64,000 bases of DNA, taken from Cerrena zonata (lineage: Eukaryota > Basidiomycota > Agaricomycetes > Polyporales > Cerrenaceae). The notes under the pieces are model-generated. The model was given only the letters and a program-made list of their open reading frames with translations, was not told where the DNA came from and ran no database searches. This document shows positions 47,871 to 60,176 of the stretch, piece by piece (positions within the stretch are counted from its first letter, which is position 1; each line of letters opens with the position of its first letter). The position numbers were made by a program, and so were the translations under genes. Location of the stretch: NCBI GenBank assembly GCA_038087015.1, contig JASBNA010000008.1, positions 744,001-808,000 on the forward strand, in the 5' to 3' direction.

Positions 47871-49033
47871 TTACGTGTTCTTGTAGGTCTGACCAATGGT
47901 GGTGAGGCTTCCATCCGAGTTGACCAACGAGTTAGGGAGGACGCCGAAGTAGGCGTAACCGGTGAGATGTTCGAGACCGTCGAGGAAAGGAATCATCTGC
48001 TGGAGGAAAGCAGCTTGTTCGTCGGCGGTTCCGGTTGCACCGAACTAAGTCAAAACAAACGAATATGAGCAACCATCAAATGATCAACAAACTCAAAAAT
48101 GAAAGACAAACCTCGGTGAGATAAATCTCAAGCTGGCCGTTGTTACTGTACTTGTTGACGAAATCGGTGATGTAGTTCTTGAAGTAGTCAACATTGCTGG
48201 CCGAATCATAGATGTGGAACGCATGGCCGTCGAGCTTGCATTGGCCATTGCATGCGGCGATGAAGTTGTCCAACCATGCGGTACCCATGGGAGCAGCACC
48301 GTTGGTCACGGCGGGGCCAATGAGCTTGGCTTTGCCCGAGAAGGGGTTCATGTAGGTCTGGAATGCTTGGGCAGCAGACTCGGGCGACATGTTGGCTTGA
48401 GAGCTCAAGTCAGGTTCGTTGAAACTACGATAGAATTATTAGAAACAATGAATGAATTCCACAATATGGATATACTTACGCAAGCAGATGCTTTGTGCCA
48501 CTGGCGATGGCAGCAGTGGCATCGTTATTCCAGATGCCGGTTTTGCTGGCATCGGAACTCCAGAGCATAGAGAAGTATTCAACACCGCTGGGAAGCGAAC
48601 CCGAGTTCGAAGAGAACCAGTTATACGAGAAGGCGAACTTCCTATTCATTTGAAATACATCAGTGAGTCTTCTCTTATTCGATTGCAAATTATACTTACG
48701 AAGTATCGAAGTTCTTGCATAAGCTAGGATCGTTGAAAGCGAGACCACGTTTAGCCCCAGTGCTGGTACCATCGGTAGTGCCAGTAGAGGCGGTGGTAGT
48801 AGGTGCACTATCAGAAACGACAGGAAGTGTCAGAACAAACTGGTGACGCTGTCCAATACAGCTACGACTTACGGAGCAGATACTTGAGTGGTTTGTGCAG
48901 GAGGTGTGTAAACGCCAGATGGACTGTTGTGGCGACGGTGAATGTTGTTATGGTCGGCCCTCTTGACGTGGACGGCCTGGACAGATCCTGCCAAGAGGAC
49001 AGCAACTGAAACGAGAGCTGCGCTAAATTTCAT
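47871..49033 (-). CDS. Secreted GH128 (Asl1-like) beta-1,3-glucanase
   Basis: This glycoside hydrolase family 128 protein is expected to cut beta-1,3-glucan in the fungal wall. ATG 49031-49033 opens the signal peptide MKFSAALVSVAVLLAGSVQA. A short Ser/Thr-rich linker (APTTTASTGTTDGTSTG) follows. The catalytic domain begins KRGLAFNDPSLCKNF. FAFSYNWFSS, LLAFNEPDLSSQANMS (acid/base Glu in NEPD) and QLEIYLTEFGATG (nucleophile Glu in TEFG) are the family landmarks. The end is GQTYKNT with stop at 47871-47873. Four introns (near 48043-48111, 48425-48480, 48642-48703 and 48808-48873) keep frame. A likely role is wall remodelling during growth or fruiting. Confidence 0.85.
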
Positions 49034-50099
49034 GTTGAATATAGTTCGGAGGACTAGAGTCTAGGTGGGGAAGTGTGCGGAGTCGTGAGTTATAAAAGAG
49101 TGGGTAGGGGTTAATGAAAGGCAACAGGTGAGATGACCTGTATAGAGAGACTTGAACAGCGTCCGAGAGAAAACAACACGACAGAGAGATGAAACAAACA
49201 AACGCTTTGTCCTTCTTGTCCTTTTATCCCAGCGTCTGGGTATGATGATTGACACATCGGCGCCCCCAAATCCAACCATAGCAACCAAACAAAAACCGTA
49301 ATTGTTCAATCTCCGACGTGTTCTGGGGAGCAGTGATTGGGTGGGACTGGTCAAGGCTGGTCGCTCCGGTACCGATTTATCCCTCGAACTCTCTCGAATC
49401 GTGTATTATTATTGATGTCTTTTAGCCGATTTCGTACCCCGTGCGACCGCCCGGGAGTTTAAAGCTGCGGATGGGCGACTTGCAGACCGAAGAATCACCT
49501 TACTTTCATGTTGAACCGACTTGCGACGACAGTCTGGAGAGAACTCTCATATTGTCCTCTTCGATGAAGGGGTGTCAGAAAAGTTTGGTCCAAATTGAAA
49601 CAACGCGACTCACAGAGGTCTCACTGTTTGAGCTTGTTCCAAATTTGCAGTGCATAACCCCGAAGCGCTGCCGCACGGGTTAGTACGCGATTCCTTTCTT
49701 TACCCATCTCCTTGCAGCAAAACCCACTGCCATAATCAGGTACGCAACGATACTTATAGCTCGCGGCGCTGAAGAACTTTTTGACCAGACTGACCGCAGT
49801 ACAAGTCTGGACAAGTCTCATTCGATGATTTTAGGCAAATTGCAATTGACTTGCATCTACCCGTTGCAGAGATAGAGTTGTAAACATCAAGATTCAACGA
49901 CTCGGTGTTGCGAGGATACAAGTTGGGTTCCTTCCTTCCAAACCTTCCATTCAATATATTTTCAATTGAGAAAACCATATGTTGATCGTCCGTTGTAACC
50001 CCCCCTCGAGATCGCGATCACACGATCGAGGTCATAATTTCAGGTACGCATTTCGTAAACTATTTCATTCAATGAAAAAATCAGGTTCCGCGGCAGTTC
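49034..50099. other. Intergenic, nothing recognised
   Basis: This is the 5' region of the glucanase gene and beyond. Open frames (for example 49441-49683 plus) show no features. Confidence 0.4.
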
Positions 50100-50765
50100 A
50101 GTGTGCAAAGCGACGTTTGGAAGAGTTGGGACACTTGACAGCTTCAGAACACTGAATCGACTGGGGGAGACAGCAAGTAGCCAATCTCTGGAGACTCCGG
50201 GTAGACTCGGAATTTTCCCCGAGTTCCGAAGCGCGCCTATGCATTGGATCGCTGGTGTGGCATGTGACCGCGGGAATCTTAATGTAGAGAGAGAATATTA
50301 TGAATAAAATATATTTACATTGAGATTGAGGGGTAAAAAAGGAGAGGATGACTTAGGTATATAAAGCAATGTTTTACCCATAAGAATAACAGTAATATCG
50401 AGCTTTTTAAGTGAGAGTAACCCTTATTGACAACGATAAATATTACATAATTACTTGCGGTCCCGATTTGGATGGCGCTTAAGCGAAGCGGAAGTCCACA
50501 CAGTTGGACGTGCAATACACCGTTTTCAAACCGGAAAAAAGCAATTATTGATATCATACTACATATAAATCTACCTATAGCAAAATAATGGAAGGGAAAT
50601 ACGAGAAAATGGGAGAAAATGGGACGGGGCGCCAACCACTTGCCGCCGCCTTTGCGCTGTCTACCCGCTGTCTACCCGCTGTCTCCGGAGACTGTCTCTC
50701 CCAGTAACTCAGGTGTCCTCGACAGCTTGAAGCTTCACTCAACTACACACTTGAAGGAGAGTGCG
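50100..50765. repeat. Possible degenerate inverted-repeat element
   Basis: The left segment at about 50130-50215 (with ctgggggagacag and ggagactccgggtagac) resembles the reverse complement of 50655-50735 (ctgggagagacag and ggagacagcgggtagac). Identity is perhaps three quarters. The right end also has 'ctgtctacccg' repeated in tandem (50658-50683). The interior is AT-rich and non-coding. It may be an old foldback element. No target duplication was found. Confidence 0.3.
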
Positions 50766-52024
50766 TCATTGGTCGTGCACTAGAAGACTCGTTGCTAGGA
50801 TGATTGAATATCCGTGACGCCCGAACTTGCGAAGACTCAGTCGAGGCCATAAAACATATGAGGCGGTGGAGCATGTTTCGATATCAGACTCGCCCTCGCA
50901 ATGGTAGACGATGGTTGTAAGACTCAGCTTTGACCATCTGTTAGAAGCATACACCGTAGAGCTATGCACCAAGAATAATAGAGAGTCGTATAAGTCTTGA
51001 GGATTCCCGCCGAGTGTCCGACGCCCAATGCTGATACGAATCAAATCGCGACTCGGACGATGACGCACGATGACAGAAATCCAGCCCGTAAATCGCAAGA
51101 GCCAAGCCTCTGGGAGTCCGACGACTCGTATAAGCTAGCTGGTGTGATTCCAAATCAGGAAGGTCAAAAGGAAACAGAAGTCACTACAAATGGTCAGCTC
51201 GTTTCGAACAAGCAAGATCGATGGTATTAAAGATAGAGTACAGTACGACACATCGACGACGAGAGCTGATTCAGAATCAATATCATTGTGATATATATTC
51301 TTAGGGTCGTTGCTTGGAAAACGGAGGATCTGGGAAAGGCTGGAGCGTGATCCTGGGAATCGTTGATAACGAACCTGATGTATTCCGCACATTGTCCTCG
51401 AACAAAGTGAAGGTACGAACAGACCATCAACCGATCTCTCTCCCTTGTCCCTGGCGGCAGCCTTGCATGTCGAACGCTATAAACGCACAAGTGTCGAGTC
51501 GTTGTTACGAAAGCAAGGGCCTTTTCTATCGTCTTGCTGGGCCCTTGCCTATTTGTCTTGGACCATTTGTTTACTATATCAGAAATGTATAGCATTGCAA
51601 TACCGGTCTCTGATAGAGAGGATGAGAGAAAAAGGCAATTAAGGAGTGTGGAGAAGGCGCTGATGACCGGAGATTGATCGAACCGAGCTGATGGAGTCGC
51701 CGAAGATGCATGTTGATAGGATGGATGGCGTCGGTTGCTGCCTCGCTCTTCCACTTGCGGCAGAGGAGTGGGGGTGGCTGCTTTTTCCCGTGCTATCAGG
51801 TGCCATTAATACTAGGTGGACATTGCCTAGGGCATCTGCGAGCTGACCTTCCCTTTCACCTCGTCTGCGCGTGGCGGCCTCGTTTTCTTTCAGGTCCTTT
51901 TCCTTCACTGCCCTCCCGAGGTCTAGGTGACCATTGTCTTGCGTATTAGGTCTTTCTGCAGGACCTTACCTCCATTCTTTCACTTGCTAACACCTAGAAC
52001 CCCATCCACTCGTTCATTGCCGTC
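50766..52024. other. Intergenic, nothing convincing
   Basis: The longest frame is 51227-51754 minus (175 codons), without domain, signal or splice evidence. The last part should contain the ferric reductase promoter. No clear TATA box is seen. Confidence 0.4.
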
Positions 52025-54524
52025 ATGTCTGCCTCCGTGAACAACTTCTTCTCTACCTCTGCTCCTATCGCAACCGCTTCTCCTTCTGCCTCAGCCACTC
52101 CTGCCCCCTTTGCTGCTCTCAACTTCGATCACGGAGGGTTCGTCTACAATGCGGACCTCGTTATCTTGGCAGTCCTCGCTGTCTTTGTCTTGTTTGCACT
52201 CCCTCAGGCCTTCACTCGTTATACTCATGGTCCCGAATGGTTCCAGGGCTTGTTCCTCCGTTCAGTTGAGATCAAAGCCCCAGTCAATCTGAACAAGCAA
52301 GCATCCATCTCAACTCCCTCGAGAGCCTATTTTTCCCCCACGACCCCTACCACCGGGCGGGAATTCTATTCTGAGAAAGAGTCAGACGAGGGACATTCCC
52401 CAAGGGGGAATTTGCAGCGCAACAAGTCCTCGGGGAGCGCGCACGTCAACCTGCTGCGGAATACTTCAACTTCCAGCGGGAGAGTTCGCAGGACCCATGT
52501 CAATTTACCCTCGCATATACCTGGATGGTCTTCCATCGTCCCATGGGCTTCACAGTATCTTCAAATTAGCATCCGGCCTGGGGTCTCCGTGGGTAAAGCG
52601 CTCATCGTCTTAGCCTACACCATCGCCATCGTCTACGCCGGTCTGTACAGGTCCAACCCGTTCACTCAGTCGATTCGCACAGGCTGGGTGGCTATCAGTC
52701 AGATTCCTGTCGTCATTGTCCTGGCGACCAAGAACAATGTGCCAGGAATGCTTCTCGGGATTAGCTATGAACGCGTACGTCCCTCCCATTTCTATATTTG
52801 TTTCAGCGCAAGCGATGTTCAAGAAATTCTCATACCTATTGCTTTTGCTGTGTAGCTCAACTTCTTTCACCGTTATGCCGGCCGTCTCGCTGTTCTCGCC
52901 ACGAACCTTCATGCTTTAGGTTACATCTACGCCTGGTCAATCGCAGGCACCTGGACTCAACACTTGCAAGTCCCGCATTACCGTGCTGGCCTTGCTGCCC
53001 TCATCGCTGTTGATATCCTATATTTCTTCTCCACCTCCCTCTGGAGAAACAAATTCTACAATATCTTTATTGGCACCCATATCACCGCTGTTATCGTCCT
53101 CTTAGGTGGTGTGAGTACATTTCCCCTCCGCCAAGTGCTCTCCGATGTCTCAAGGAAATCTGATCACTGATGAATTTGTTTCTCAATCCCTCAAACAGAT
53201 CTGTCTCCACTCGACGCCATCCATCCCATACGTCTTGATTTCAGTCGGCGCTTATGGCCTCGACCGAGTTTTGCGTTTCGTGAAGACTCGCTATGCCTAC
53301 GCTTACCTGACGCCTATCAGTGAACTCGGGATGACCAAGATCGAAGTTCCAGTTCTGAACGCAGGATGGCGTGCCGGTCAGCACGTCCGTATTCGTGTTC
53401 TTTCCACAGGCATGGGTTGGTTTGGATGGGCGGAAGCTCACCCTTTTTCCATCGCCAGCGTTTGCAAGGTACGTTTCAATCACGTCGTAACCTGTCGTAC
53501 ACGGGGCGTTGATGTTTGTAATCATTGTCTTGTTCTCTTGACACTTGGCGTTGTTCGTTTTTTTTTTTTGCTTGTAGAACCCTAACGATGAGGGTCTTGT
53601 CTTGATGTGCAAGAAAGCTGGTGGTTGGACCAACAAACTCTTCAACCTCGCCAAGCGTATCGAATACGGTGAAGCCGGTGGTCAAGTCCCCGCTGTCAAA
53701 GTCCTCATCGAAGGTCCTTACGGTAAGTATCTTTCTATATCCACTTATCATCCTTGGTTTTCTGATCCTTGAGTAACCTGATGCTGATTCTTTTTCTTCT
53801 CGTACCTTACCCAGGTGGGCCCGGACACACTCTTTTTGCTAGCTTCTCAGGCGCGATGTTCGTTGCTGGCGGTAGTGGAATCACCTTCGCCCTGGGCGCA
53901 GTTCAAGAACTAGTCCACAAGGACTTACGAGGTGAAAGCCGATTGAAGATTATTGACCTTGTTTGGATCATCCAAGACCCCTGTACGCCAATTTACCTCC
54001 TTACCCCCGATGTTGAACTAAATTTATCGCTTTTCCTTTTTTAAATAGCAATGCTAACGCCCCTCATCCCAACGTTTACTGACATTCTCTCCCAACGCAC
54101 CTACGCAACCGTCCGCATCTCCGTTCATTACACTCAAGCCGGTAACGCCCAAGCCGCCATGAAAGCCTTCTCTCAGAACCCCCTACCCAATGACCTTACT
54201 CTCCACGCCGGTAGACCCAAACTCGCTCAGACGTTAGCTAATGTGGTCGACCAAGCACGTTCACTTGCTATGTTCAAGAAAGGGTACCGGAAGAGTGATG
54301 TCAATGGGTCTGGGAGTGGTACTGGTCCTTGTGGTGTTATTGTGGGTGTTTGTGGACCGGGAGGGTTGACGGAGGATGTTAGGAAGGTTGTGGGTGAGCT
54401 CGATCCTAATAGGAGGAAGCAGGTTGGTGGTGTTGAGATACACTCAGAGTGAGTACCCATCTTGTACACTGATGTGGGGATATTTGCTGATTGAATTATG
54501 TGACATAGGTCGTTTGGAGGTTAA
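52025..54524 (+). CDS. Ferric-chelate reductase, FRE/NOX superfamily
   Basis: This is a plasma-membrane flavocytochrome that moves electrons from NADPH through FAD and two haems to extracellular Fe3+ or Cu2+. ATG 52025 begins a Ser/Ala-rich N-terminus. A cytosolic loop rich in Ser and Arg follows the first span. The haem ligands are two HX13H pairs: FFHRYAGRL to NLHAL, and GTHITAV to CLHSTP. The FAD-binding HPFSIAS box and the NADPH motif VAGGSGITFALG come next, then CGPGGLTEDVRKVV. Six introns (near 52774-52855, 53110-53198, 53470-53578, 53724-53814, 53984-54048 and 54449-54508) join in frame. The last codons ESFGG end at TAA 54522-54524; the family more often ends in FGW. Length is about 645 aa. 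Iron regulation is likely but no site was identified. Confidence 0.85.
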
Positions 54525-55345
54525 ACCTGTGATAGACGAGCTGCGCTTCCCTTTGCACTATGCACGCCGCAGCTTATCTCGTTCCACGCCTCCTAGTCAC
54601 CTCCGCCGACATCTCTGATACACATTTGCCATCAGAGGAATTGGTGACGCCAGTCGCTCGATGCTACTCAACTCACCCTACCATCTTCCTCTCTCCCCTC
54701 CCTCTCCCTTCCTCTCTATTTCTCTGTCTCTCTCATCTATCCTGGCTCCATAACATCGACTGTACACCTAGTATTTGCTTTCCTATTTTAGAGTCCCATA
54801 CCACTGGTCCAACTCGAGCATGCTCGAGTTCGCAGGTTGGCTATTTGTTATCGAACCCACCACTTGTTTCATACACGTGCATGCAGAAAACCTTTTTACG
54901 AGTATTCTATTTTGGTCATGCCCCCCCCTCCCCCCAATACGTTATTTTGATACTACGTATATACATACATACAATTGCTCGCTGCTATGGACGAGCGCTG
55001 CATCGTTACTTTTTATCATTTGGCTTTTATTCAATCATTTTATAGACACCTGGCTTGTGCATATATCAACTTGTGTATCAAATATATTATCTGTCTCGAA
55101 TTTTTTATGCTCTGAGACGTTCTGAGTGGACCAAGGTCTATGTCGAAAGGGATGAAGTAAACCGTGATGACAAGTGAAGAGAGCCGGTCGGCATTTGCCG
55201 GTTGTTCATTTGGGTGCGCAGGATATTCACACCGGCACCACTTGCACTTGCACTTGTAGTTGCACCTCCCCTTACGACTCTTACTGTACTCTTTCACGAC
55301 CTTCTACAAACAAACTCACCTCCGTAACTTTGCCAACAAGACGAA
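54525..55345. other. Intergenic, pyrimidine-rich, nothing recognised
   Basis: CT-rich tracts near 54700-54740 and poly-C near 54920-54940 are present. Frames such as 54560-55045 plus reflect this composition and are not supported as genes. Confidence 0.4.
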
Positions 55346-55883
55346 ATGAGCATGGCTAGTTCAACGAGTACGACGAAGAGCACAGGCAGTAGCACTGTTC
55401 CCGCACACCCATACGCTGCGTACTCGGTCGCAGAGTGGAAAAGACAACCATCTACGTTCGAAATCATCTACGGTCTCGAACTTCCCTACCGTGCACCCAA
55501 GTCGGCGTTCGGGACTTTGATTTGGAAATGGAGGCTTTGGATCGAGGTGACTTTCGCCTTGTCCATGCTTCAGCCTTGGGAGAAGGTCCTTGTTGGTACG
55601 TACAAGTCATCGCATCTCAACTTTAACTCTAACCTCATCTCGCATTCTCTACGTGATATCTATAGCAACCATCTCGAACGCTGTTTTCTTGCTGTTCCTT
55701 GCAGGATTGATCCTCTATTTCCCACGTCATTTGGCATTCCTTCAGGCCAGAACGGTGTACTACCTCTTGGGTCCAGATGCTGCAGGCATGAGCACGTCAG
55801 ATTCACTCAAATTGCTGTTCACTGGTTGGTCGTGGAACAATACGTTGCCCTCACTTGCGTCCATCACTACCCGCGAGCTATAG
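55346..55883 (+). CDS. Serine palmitoyltransferase small-subunit-like protein 1
   Basis: In eukaryotes a tiny ER membrane subunit (Tsc3 in yeast, SPTSSA/B in animals) activates serine palmitoyltransferase, the first enzyme of sphingolipid synthesis. ATG 55346 and a single intron (about 55597-55665) give about 155 aa. After a Ser/Thr-rich start, ELPYRAPKSAFGTLIWKW leads to IEVTFALSMLQPWEKVLV. This resembles the animal subunit core, where a Met-Leu-Glu-Pro-Trp-Glu motif precedes the membrane helix. The hydrophobic span FLLFLAGLILYFPRHL follows. The protein is longer than animal or yeast subunits at both ends. A second copy lies at 59079-59608. The assignment rests on the xLxPWEK motif and topology, so it is moderate. 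Confidence 0.55.
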
Positions 55884-56381
55884 AGTCCTGGTCAGCCCCG
55901 GTTTTTGGACTACGGTGAGAGTGAAACAGTTCATTTTCTATGTTACTCATTACTTACGCTTCCATATAGATATCACAGAATATGATCTATCTTAGAGAAT
56001 ACCCCTTCTTTCGTTTCTTAGCTACGGAACTTACGATTAATTGTTGCGCTTTAGACCTTTAATGTACAGTCGTGTTCAATGACTTTTACAATTGTTGACT
56101 TCATTTAGTCGTGTGATGTAAAAGTTGCTTCTATGTGCCTCCAGAAATCCGTTGTCACAATGTCCTCAATATCCTTTCCTACTCATGAGTACAATTCGGA
56201 TATGTTCTGACTGCCAGAATCTTGTTTCGGATTGAAGCAAGCATTATGGGCGCTTGAAGGATGTCATCATGGCGTCTAGGTTGCAACCCTGGTAACACTG
56301 CATCGTGAGTTCACGAACCTACGGACTTCATCGTCCACGTCGACGACTACCGCAGCAGCAGTCTGTTGTACACAAACCGTC
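55884..56381. other. Intergenic, nothing recognised
   Basis: About 500 bp precede the prenylcysteine oxidase start. No promoter box stands out. Confidence 0.4.
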
Positions 56382-58401
56382 ATGTACGCTATTCAGATTC
56401 TCGCTCTTGTCGGAGCGGCACAGGCCCTCCAACTCCCTTCGTGGCTTCCATTCGGACATTCGAAACCCACAGACAGCCAGGCATCCCTTGCATTACCTTC
56501 ACCGGAGTCGGTGAACAGGATTGCCGTGATTGGTGCAGGTGCAGGAGGCTCGTCTGCGGCCTTCTGGATTGCCAAGGCCAAGGAGAGGTTCCCTGAACTC
56601 GCGGATGTTCAGATTGACGTCTATGAGAAGACTGACAAGATTGGTGGAAGTAGGCACATTAGTTGTCTGAAGCGAGAGGCACTTATTGATTTCTATGGTC
56701 TTGTGACTTTTCTGCGTACTTAGGAAGTACGGTCGTGTATCCGTATGACGATCTCTCATATGAACCCGTGGAGCAAGGTGCTTCCATTTTCGTGAAGGCT
56801 AATAAGAACCTGTGGAGAGCAACCGAGGAATTCGGTCTTCAGAAAACAGACTTCGAAGATGAAGATGGTAGTATGGGTGTCTGGGATGGAGAACAATTCG
56901 TCATGATTGTATGTCATTTCCGTTCACCTTTAAATTCATTATCTATTGAACTTTGTATACTTCTATAGACATCCGGTGGTAGGTTCGGTCGTTGGTGGGA
57001 TACGGCGAAGGTCCTGTGGCGGTATGGATGGAATGCACCTACCAAGACCCAGGCCCTGTATGTGTTCATTATTGTTAGCTCCGCCTCACATATTAACCCT
57101 TACGCTACAGCGTCACCAACATGATCAACAAGTTCCTTTCCCTCTACTCCTGGGAATATTCATCCCCATTCCATAACATGACCGAAGTAATCAATGACAT
57201 GGAATGGACACCATATGTCAGCCAAACGACCTCCGAGTTCTTCGACTTGCAAGGCGTTTATAAGTTGTGGACGAGGGAAATGATAGAAGGTGCTACTAGA
57301 GTAAACTACGGACAGGATGTTGACAAGATCCATGCGTTGGAGGGACTCTGCTCATTGGCGGCGAACGGTGCCTCTAGCGTCAAGGGAGGGAATTATCAAC
57401 TCTTCGAAGAATTTGTGAAACGGTCGAATGCTACCGTTCGTCTTAACACTACGGTATGTGTGCTAATCTTGGATATCCAGCGCTTTGCATTAATAATACC
57501 TTATGTTAGGTTACGGAAATCTCTAGGGACGACAAGTCTTCCCTCTGGACAGTTAGTTCTGAAAGTGGTTCCTCCATTTTCGGCCCCAGCCGAACCAGCC
57601 AAAGTTACCGTGCTATCATATTCGCTGCACCATTCCATCAAGCTAACATCAAACTCTCCTCTCCTTCCGCCCTCCTTGAAATCCCACAACAACCCTATGT
57701 CAACCTCCACGTAACTTTACTCAGTACCACTTCCCCGCAAGCTAACCCGGAATACTTTGGTTTAGCTGGGGATGCTAGTGTACCGAGTATGGTGCTAACG
57801 AGTTACGAGAATGCTAGAAATGGTGGCAAGGAGCCTGAGTTTAACTCGTTAAGCTATCATGGGAAGATCGTGAAGAAGGCCAAGGAAGTTGAAGAGCCAG
57901 CGCCGGAGACGGAGAATGTAGAAACGGAGAACCAGAAGGAGGAATGGGTCGTCAAGATCTTCTCGAAGGTAGAGGTTGGGGATGCGTGGTTGAGGAACAT
58001 CTTCGGGGAAGTTGGATGGGTAAACCGTAGAGTGGTAAGCCCGAGTCTTCTCTGCTCAGTGGCGTTGGTTAGCTAACGGTATATCTTCAGTTCCAAGCCT
58101 ACCCCGTTTTACCCCCTACCACAAGTTTCCCTCCCATCAAGCTCGCTCAGGGATTGTACTATGTCAACGCGTTCGAACCGTAAGCGTCAACTTTATTTAC
58201 CATGCTAATCTTATAGATACTAACTAAATGCATTTATTCACTAGACTCATCTCGACCATGGAAACCGAAACTATTTCTGCCAGAAATGTCGTCCAATTGC
58301 TCCTGAGCGAAACCTACAACGCCGGAATTTGCAAGCATACTGAAGGTGAAGAAGGCCCGCAAGAACAAAAAGAAGATTTCATATACGGATGGGATTGTTG
58401 A
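56382..58401 (+). CDS. Prenylcysteine oxidase (lyase)
   Basis: This FAD enzyme cleaves the thioether bond of prenylcysteine released when prenylated proteins are degraded. ATG 56382 opens a signal peptide (MYAIQILALVGAAQALQLP). The dinucleotide-binding fold is RIAVIGAGAGGSSAAFWIAK, followed by DVQIDVYEKTDKIGGS. Later landmarks are EPVEQGASIFVKANKNLWRA, ARVNYGQDVD-like text (TRVNYGQDVDKIHALEGLCS) and FSKVEVGDAWLRNIFGE. The C-terminus has LYYVNAFEPLISTMETETIS and NVVQLLLSETYNAGIC, ending GWDC with stop at 58399-58401. About nine exons join in frame, for about 530 aa. The usual location is the secretory or vacuolar lumen. It lies between the two serine palmitoyltransferase subunit-like genes. 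Confidence 0.8.
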
Positions 58402-59078
58402 TTGCCCGGTAGTTTGCCTCGATGCTTTCGATATATCGCGAGGTGCCATCTACCCTTTTTTTCTGCTTATGCTTGGGACTTTGGATCTCGGAATGGTTCT
58501 TGTTTCTATACTGCTTTGTAGTTCTAAATGTCTAATGCTGCGATCCCTGTATCTAATTTGCTCGTATCTTTCGTCATCGTATCTCTCGTAAATCTCGGTA
58601 AATACGTTGGGATATGTGGTCCGGAAAAATCCTCAACAAGGGACCTGATTTGCAACCACAGCGGGAAATATCGAATCGGGGAGGGGTTGTGTCCTCGTAT
58701 TGGTCAATAGTAAGCGGTGCAATAAACGTTTAAACTTTAAAGGGTGCAAGTGATCGCAGTCGATCGCAATCGCGAGTACTTTGTATCCGCCAATTGCCAA
58801 GACCACCGAGTGACCGTGACATCATAGTCATTTGAACCTTCCTTCAAACTTTGAGTGGTGAGACGGTTTGGGTTAAACAGAAAGATAGATACTGATATAC
58901 ATTATAGAGAAACGACTAGCTGGAAACAAGAACCTCGTTATAGCCCGTCCGAACAATTAGCAAGGGGATAAGAGAGAACACTCACGCTACGGATACAACA
59001 GATACAAGCCTGTCAAGAGAATTACAAGATAAGGTTGGTTGTTTCTCCCGAGAGTGATAGAGTTTAATGTATCCAAGT
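58402..59078. other. Intergenic between convergent genes
   Basis: This separates the 3' ends of the prenylcysteine oxidase and the second subunit-like gene. Nothing coding is recognised. Confidence 0.4.
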
Positions 59079-59608
59079 TCAAAGCTGAATTGGATCCCTT
59101 CCCGCCTGTCGTTCCACCACCAGCCGTCGGAGAGAAACTCCAACGTCTCCATTTAATTCATGTCCGAAAAGATAGTACAACAACCTGTTGTACAAGGGTG
59201 TAATTTGCTGGGGTATGAATTCATATAGCCCCGCGAGCATGAGTGTTACAATGAGGTAGATGATGACCACTGTCGCCGTAGTCACGGTGAATCGGAAACA
59301 TCAGACGAGATGTTGAAAGATGACGAAGAGGACAGGACATCAACGTCAATATCACACGACCGTGAGTTACAGCGATACTCACACACGAGGATCTTCTCCC
59401 AGGGCTCGAGAAGTGACAGGCCAAAGGTAGTCTCCAACCAGATACGTCTTCTCCACAGGAACGCCCCGATAGGATTTTTGGGAGGTCGATAAGGTAGGTC
59501 GAGCCCCAAAATAGCCGAGGACGTAGTGGGCACGCGTTTCCAGCTCGCGTATGCGTTCGTCATTGTGGGTTTCGTGAAATGGGTGTCATGAACGACTTCG
59601 TCTGACAT
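59079..59608 (-). CDS. Serine palmitoyltransferase small-subunit-like protein 2
   Basis: This is a paralogue of 55346-55883. ATG 59606-59608 (MSDEVVHDTHFTKP) and one intron (about 59268-59388, acceptor GACAG) give about 136 aa. DLPYRPPKNPIGAFLWRRR and LETTFGLSLLEPWEKILV match the core of copy 1 closely, including the LEPWEK motif seen in animal subunits. The membrane span is VIIYLIVTLMLAGLYEFIP. Both proteins then read YYL.G within their next 20 residues. The tail is charged and unrelated. Retention of two copies could give alternative activating subunits with different chain-length preference, as in animals. That is inference. Confidence 0.55.
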
Positions 59609-60176
59609 AGATTTGTCAAAACAAGGAAATGTCAGGCCAGAAAGCAATGTAGGTGTACAGGTGAGTAAGGAGGGGGAAATAAAAGAATCCGAGTGACAGT
59701 GGAGGGTATATTAATTCCAACTCGTACATGCGTCATCATGACATCCCGAATGTCTACGACCGCAACCTCTCGAACTTGCGACCGGCTCGGGATTTTTCCC
59801 TCGGTCTTGTAGGGCGTCGAGCCTTGCTGACCTTTCTGGCCCCCTAGAGGACACCGAAAATAGACTGGCATTCGGCCATTTTCGGCGACTCATCCAAAAT
59901 CCTTTTGGTAAGCACACAAGAATCTCAGACCGGGTTCGGGGAATAGTGACCACTCACGGCGTCCATCGGAGACTCTCAAATGGGGACAAATCGTCCAGTA
60001 ACGCGTATATTTCAACTAGAACACCCGAATAGTACATCCAAATCCCGATTGTGGTTTATCTTTTTAAAAGATACTAAAAATGTTTATGAAAGAAGGAAGC
60101 GATTACGATGTGGCCAGATCGGTTCTGGATGGGCATAAAGCCCAGCCATTGATAATCCGTGGGCATATTATGCCAT
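59609..60176. other. Intergenic, nothing recognised
   Basis: The 5' region of the second subunit-like gene and the 3' side of the next gene, transcribed in the same direction. No gene supported. Confidence 0.4.

Noticed and set aside
51227..51754. 175-codon minus-strand open frame
   Set aside because: No domain, signal peptide, promoter or splice logic; composition is not distinctive. Kept as unannotated.
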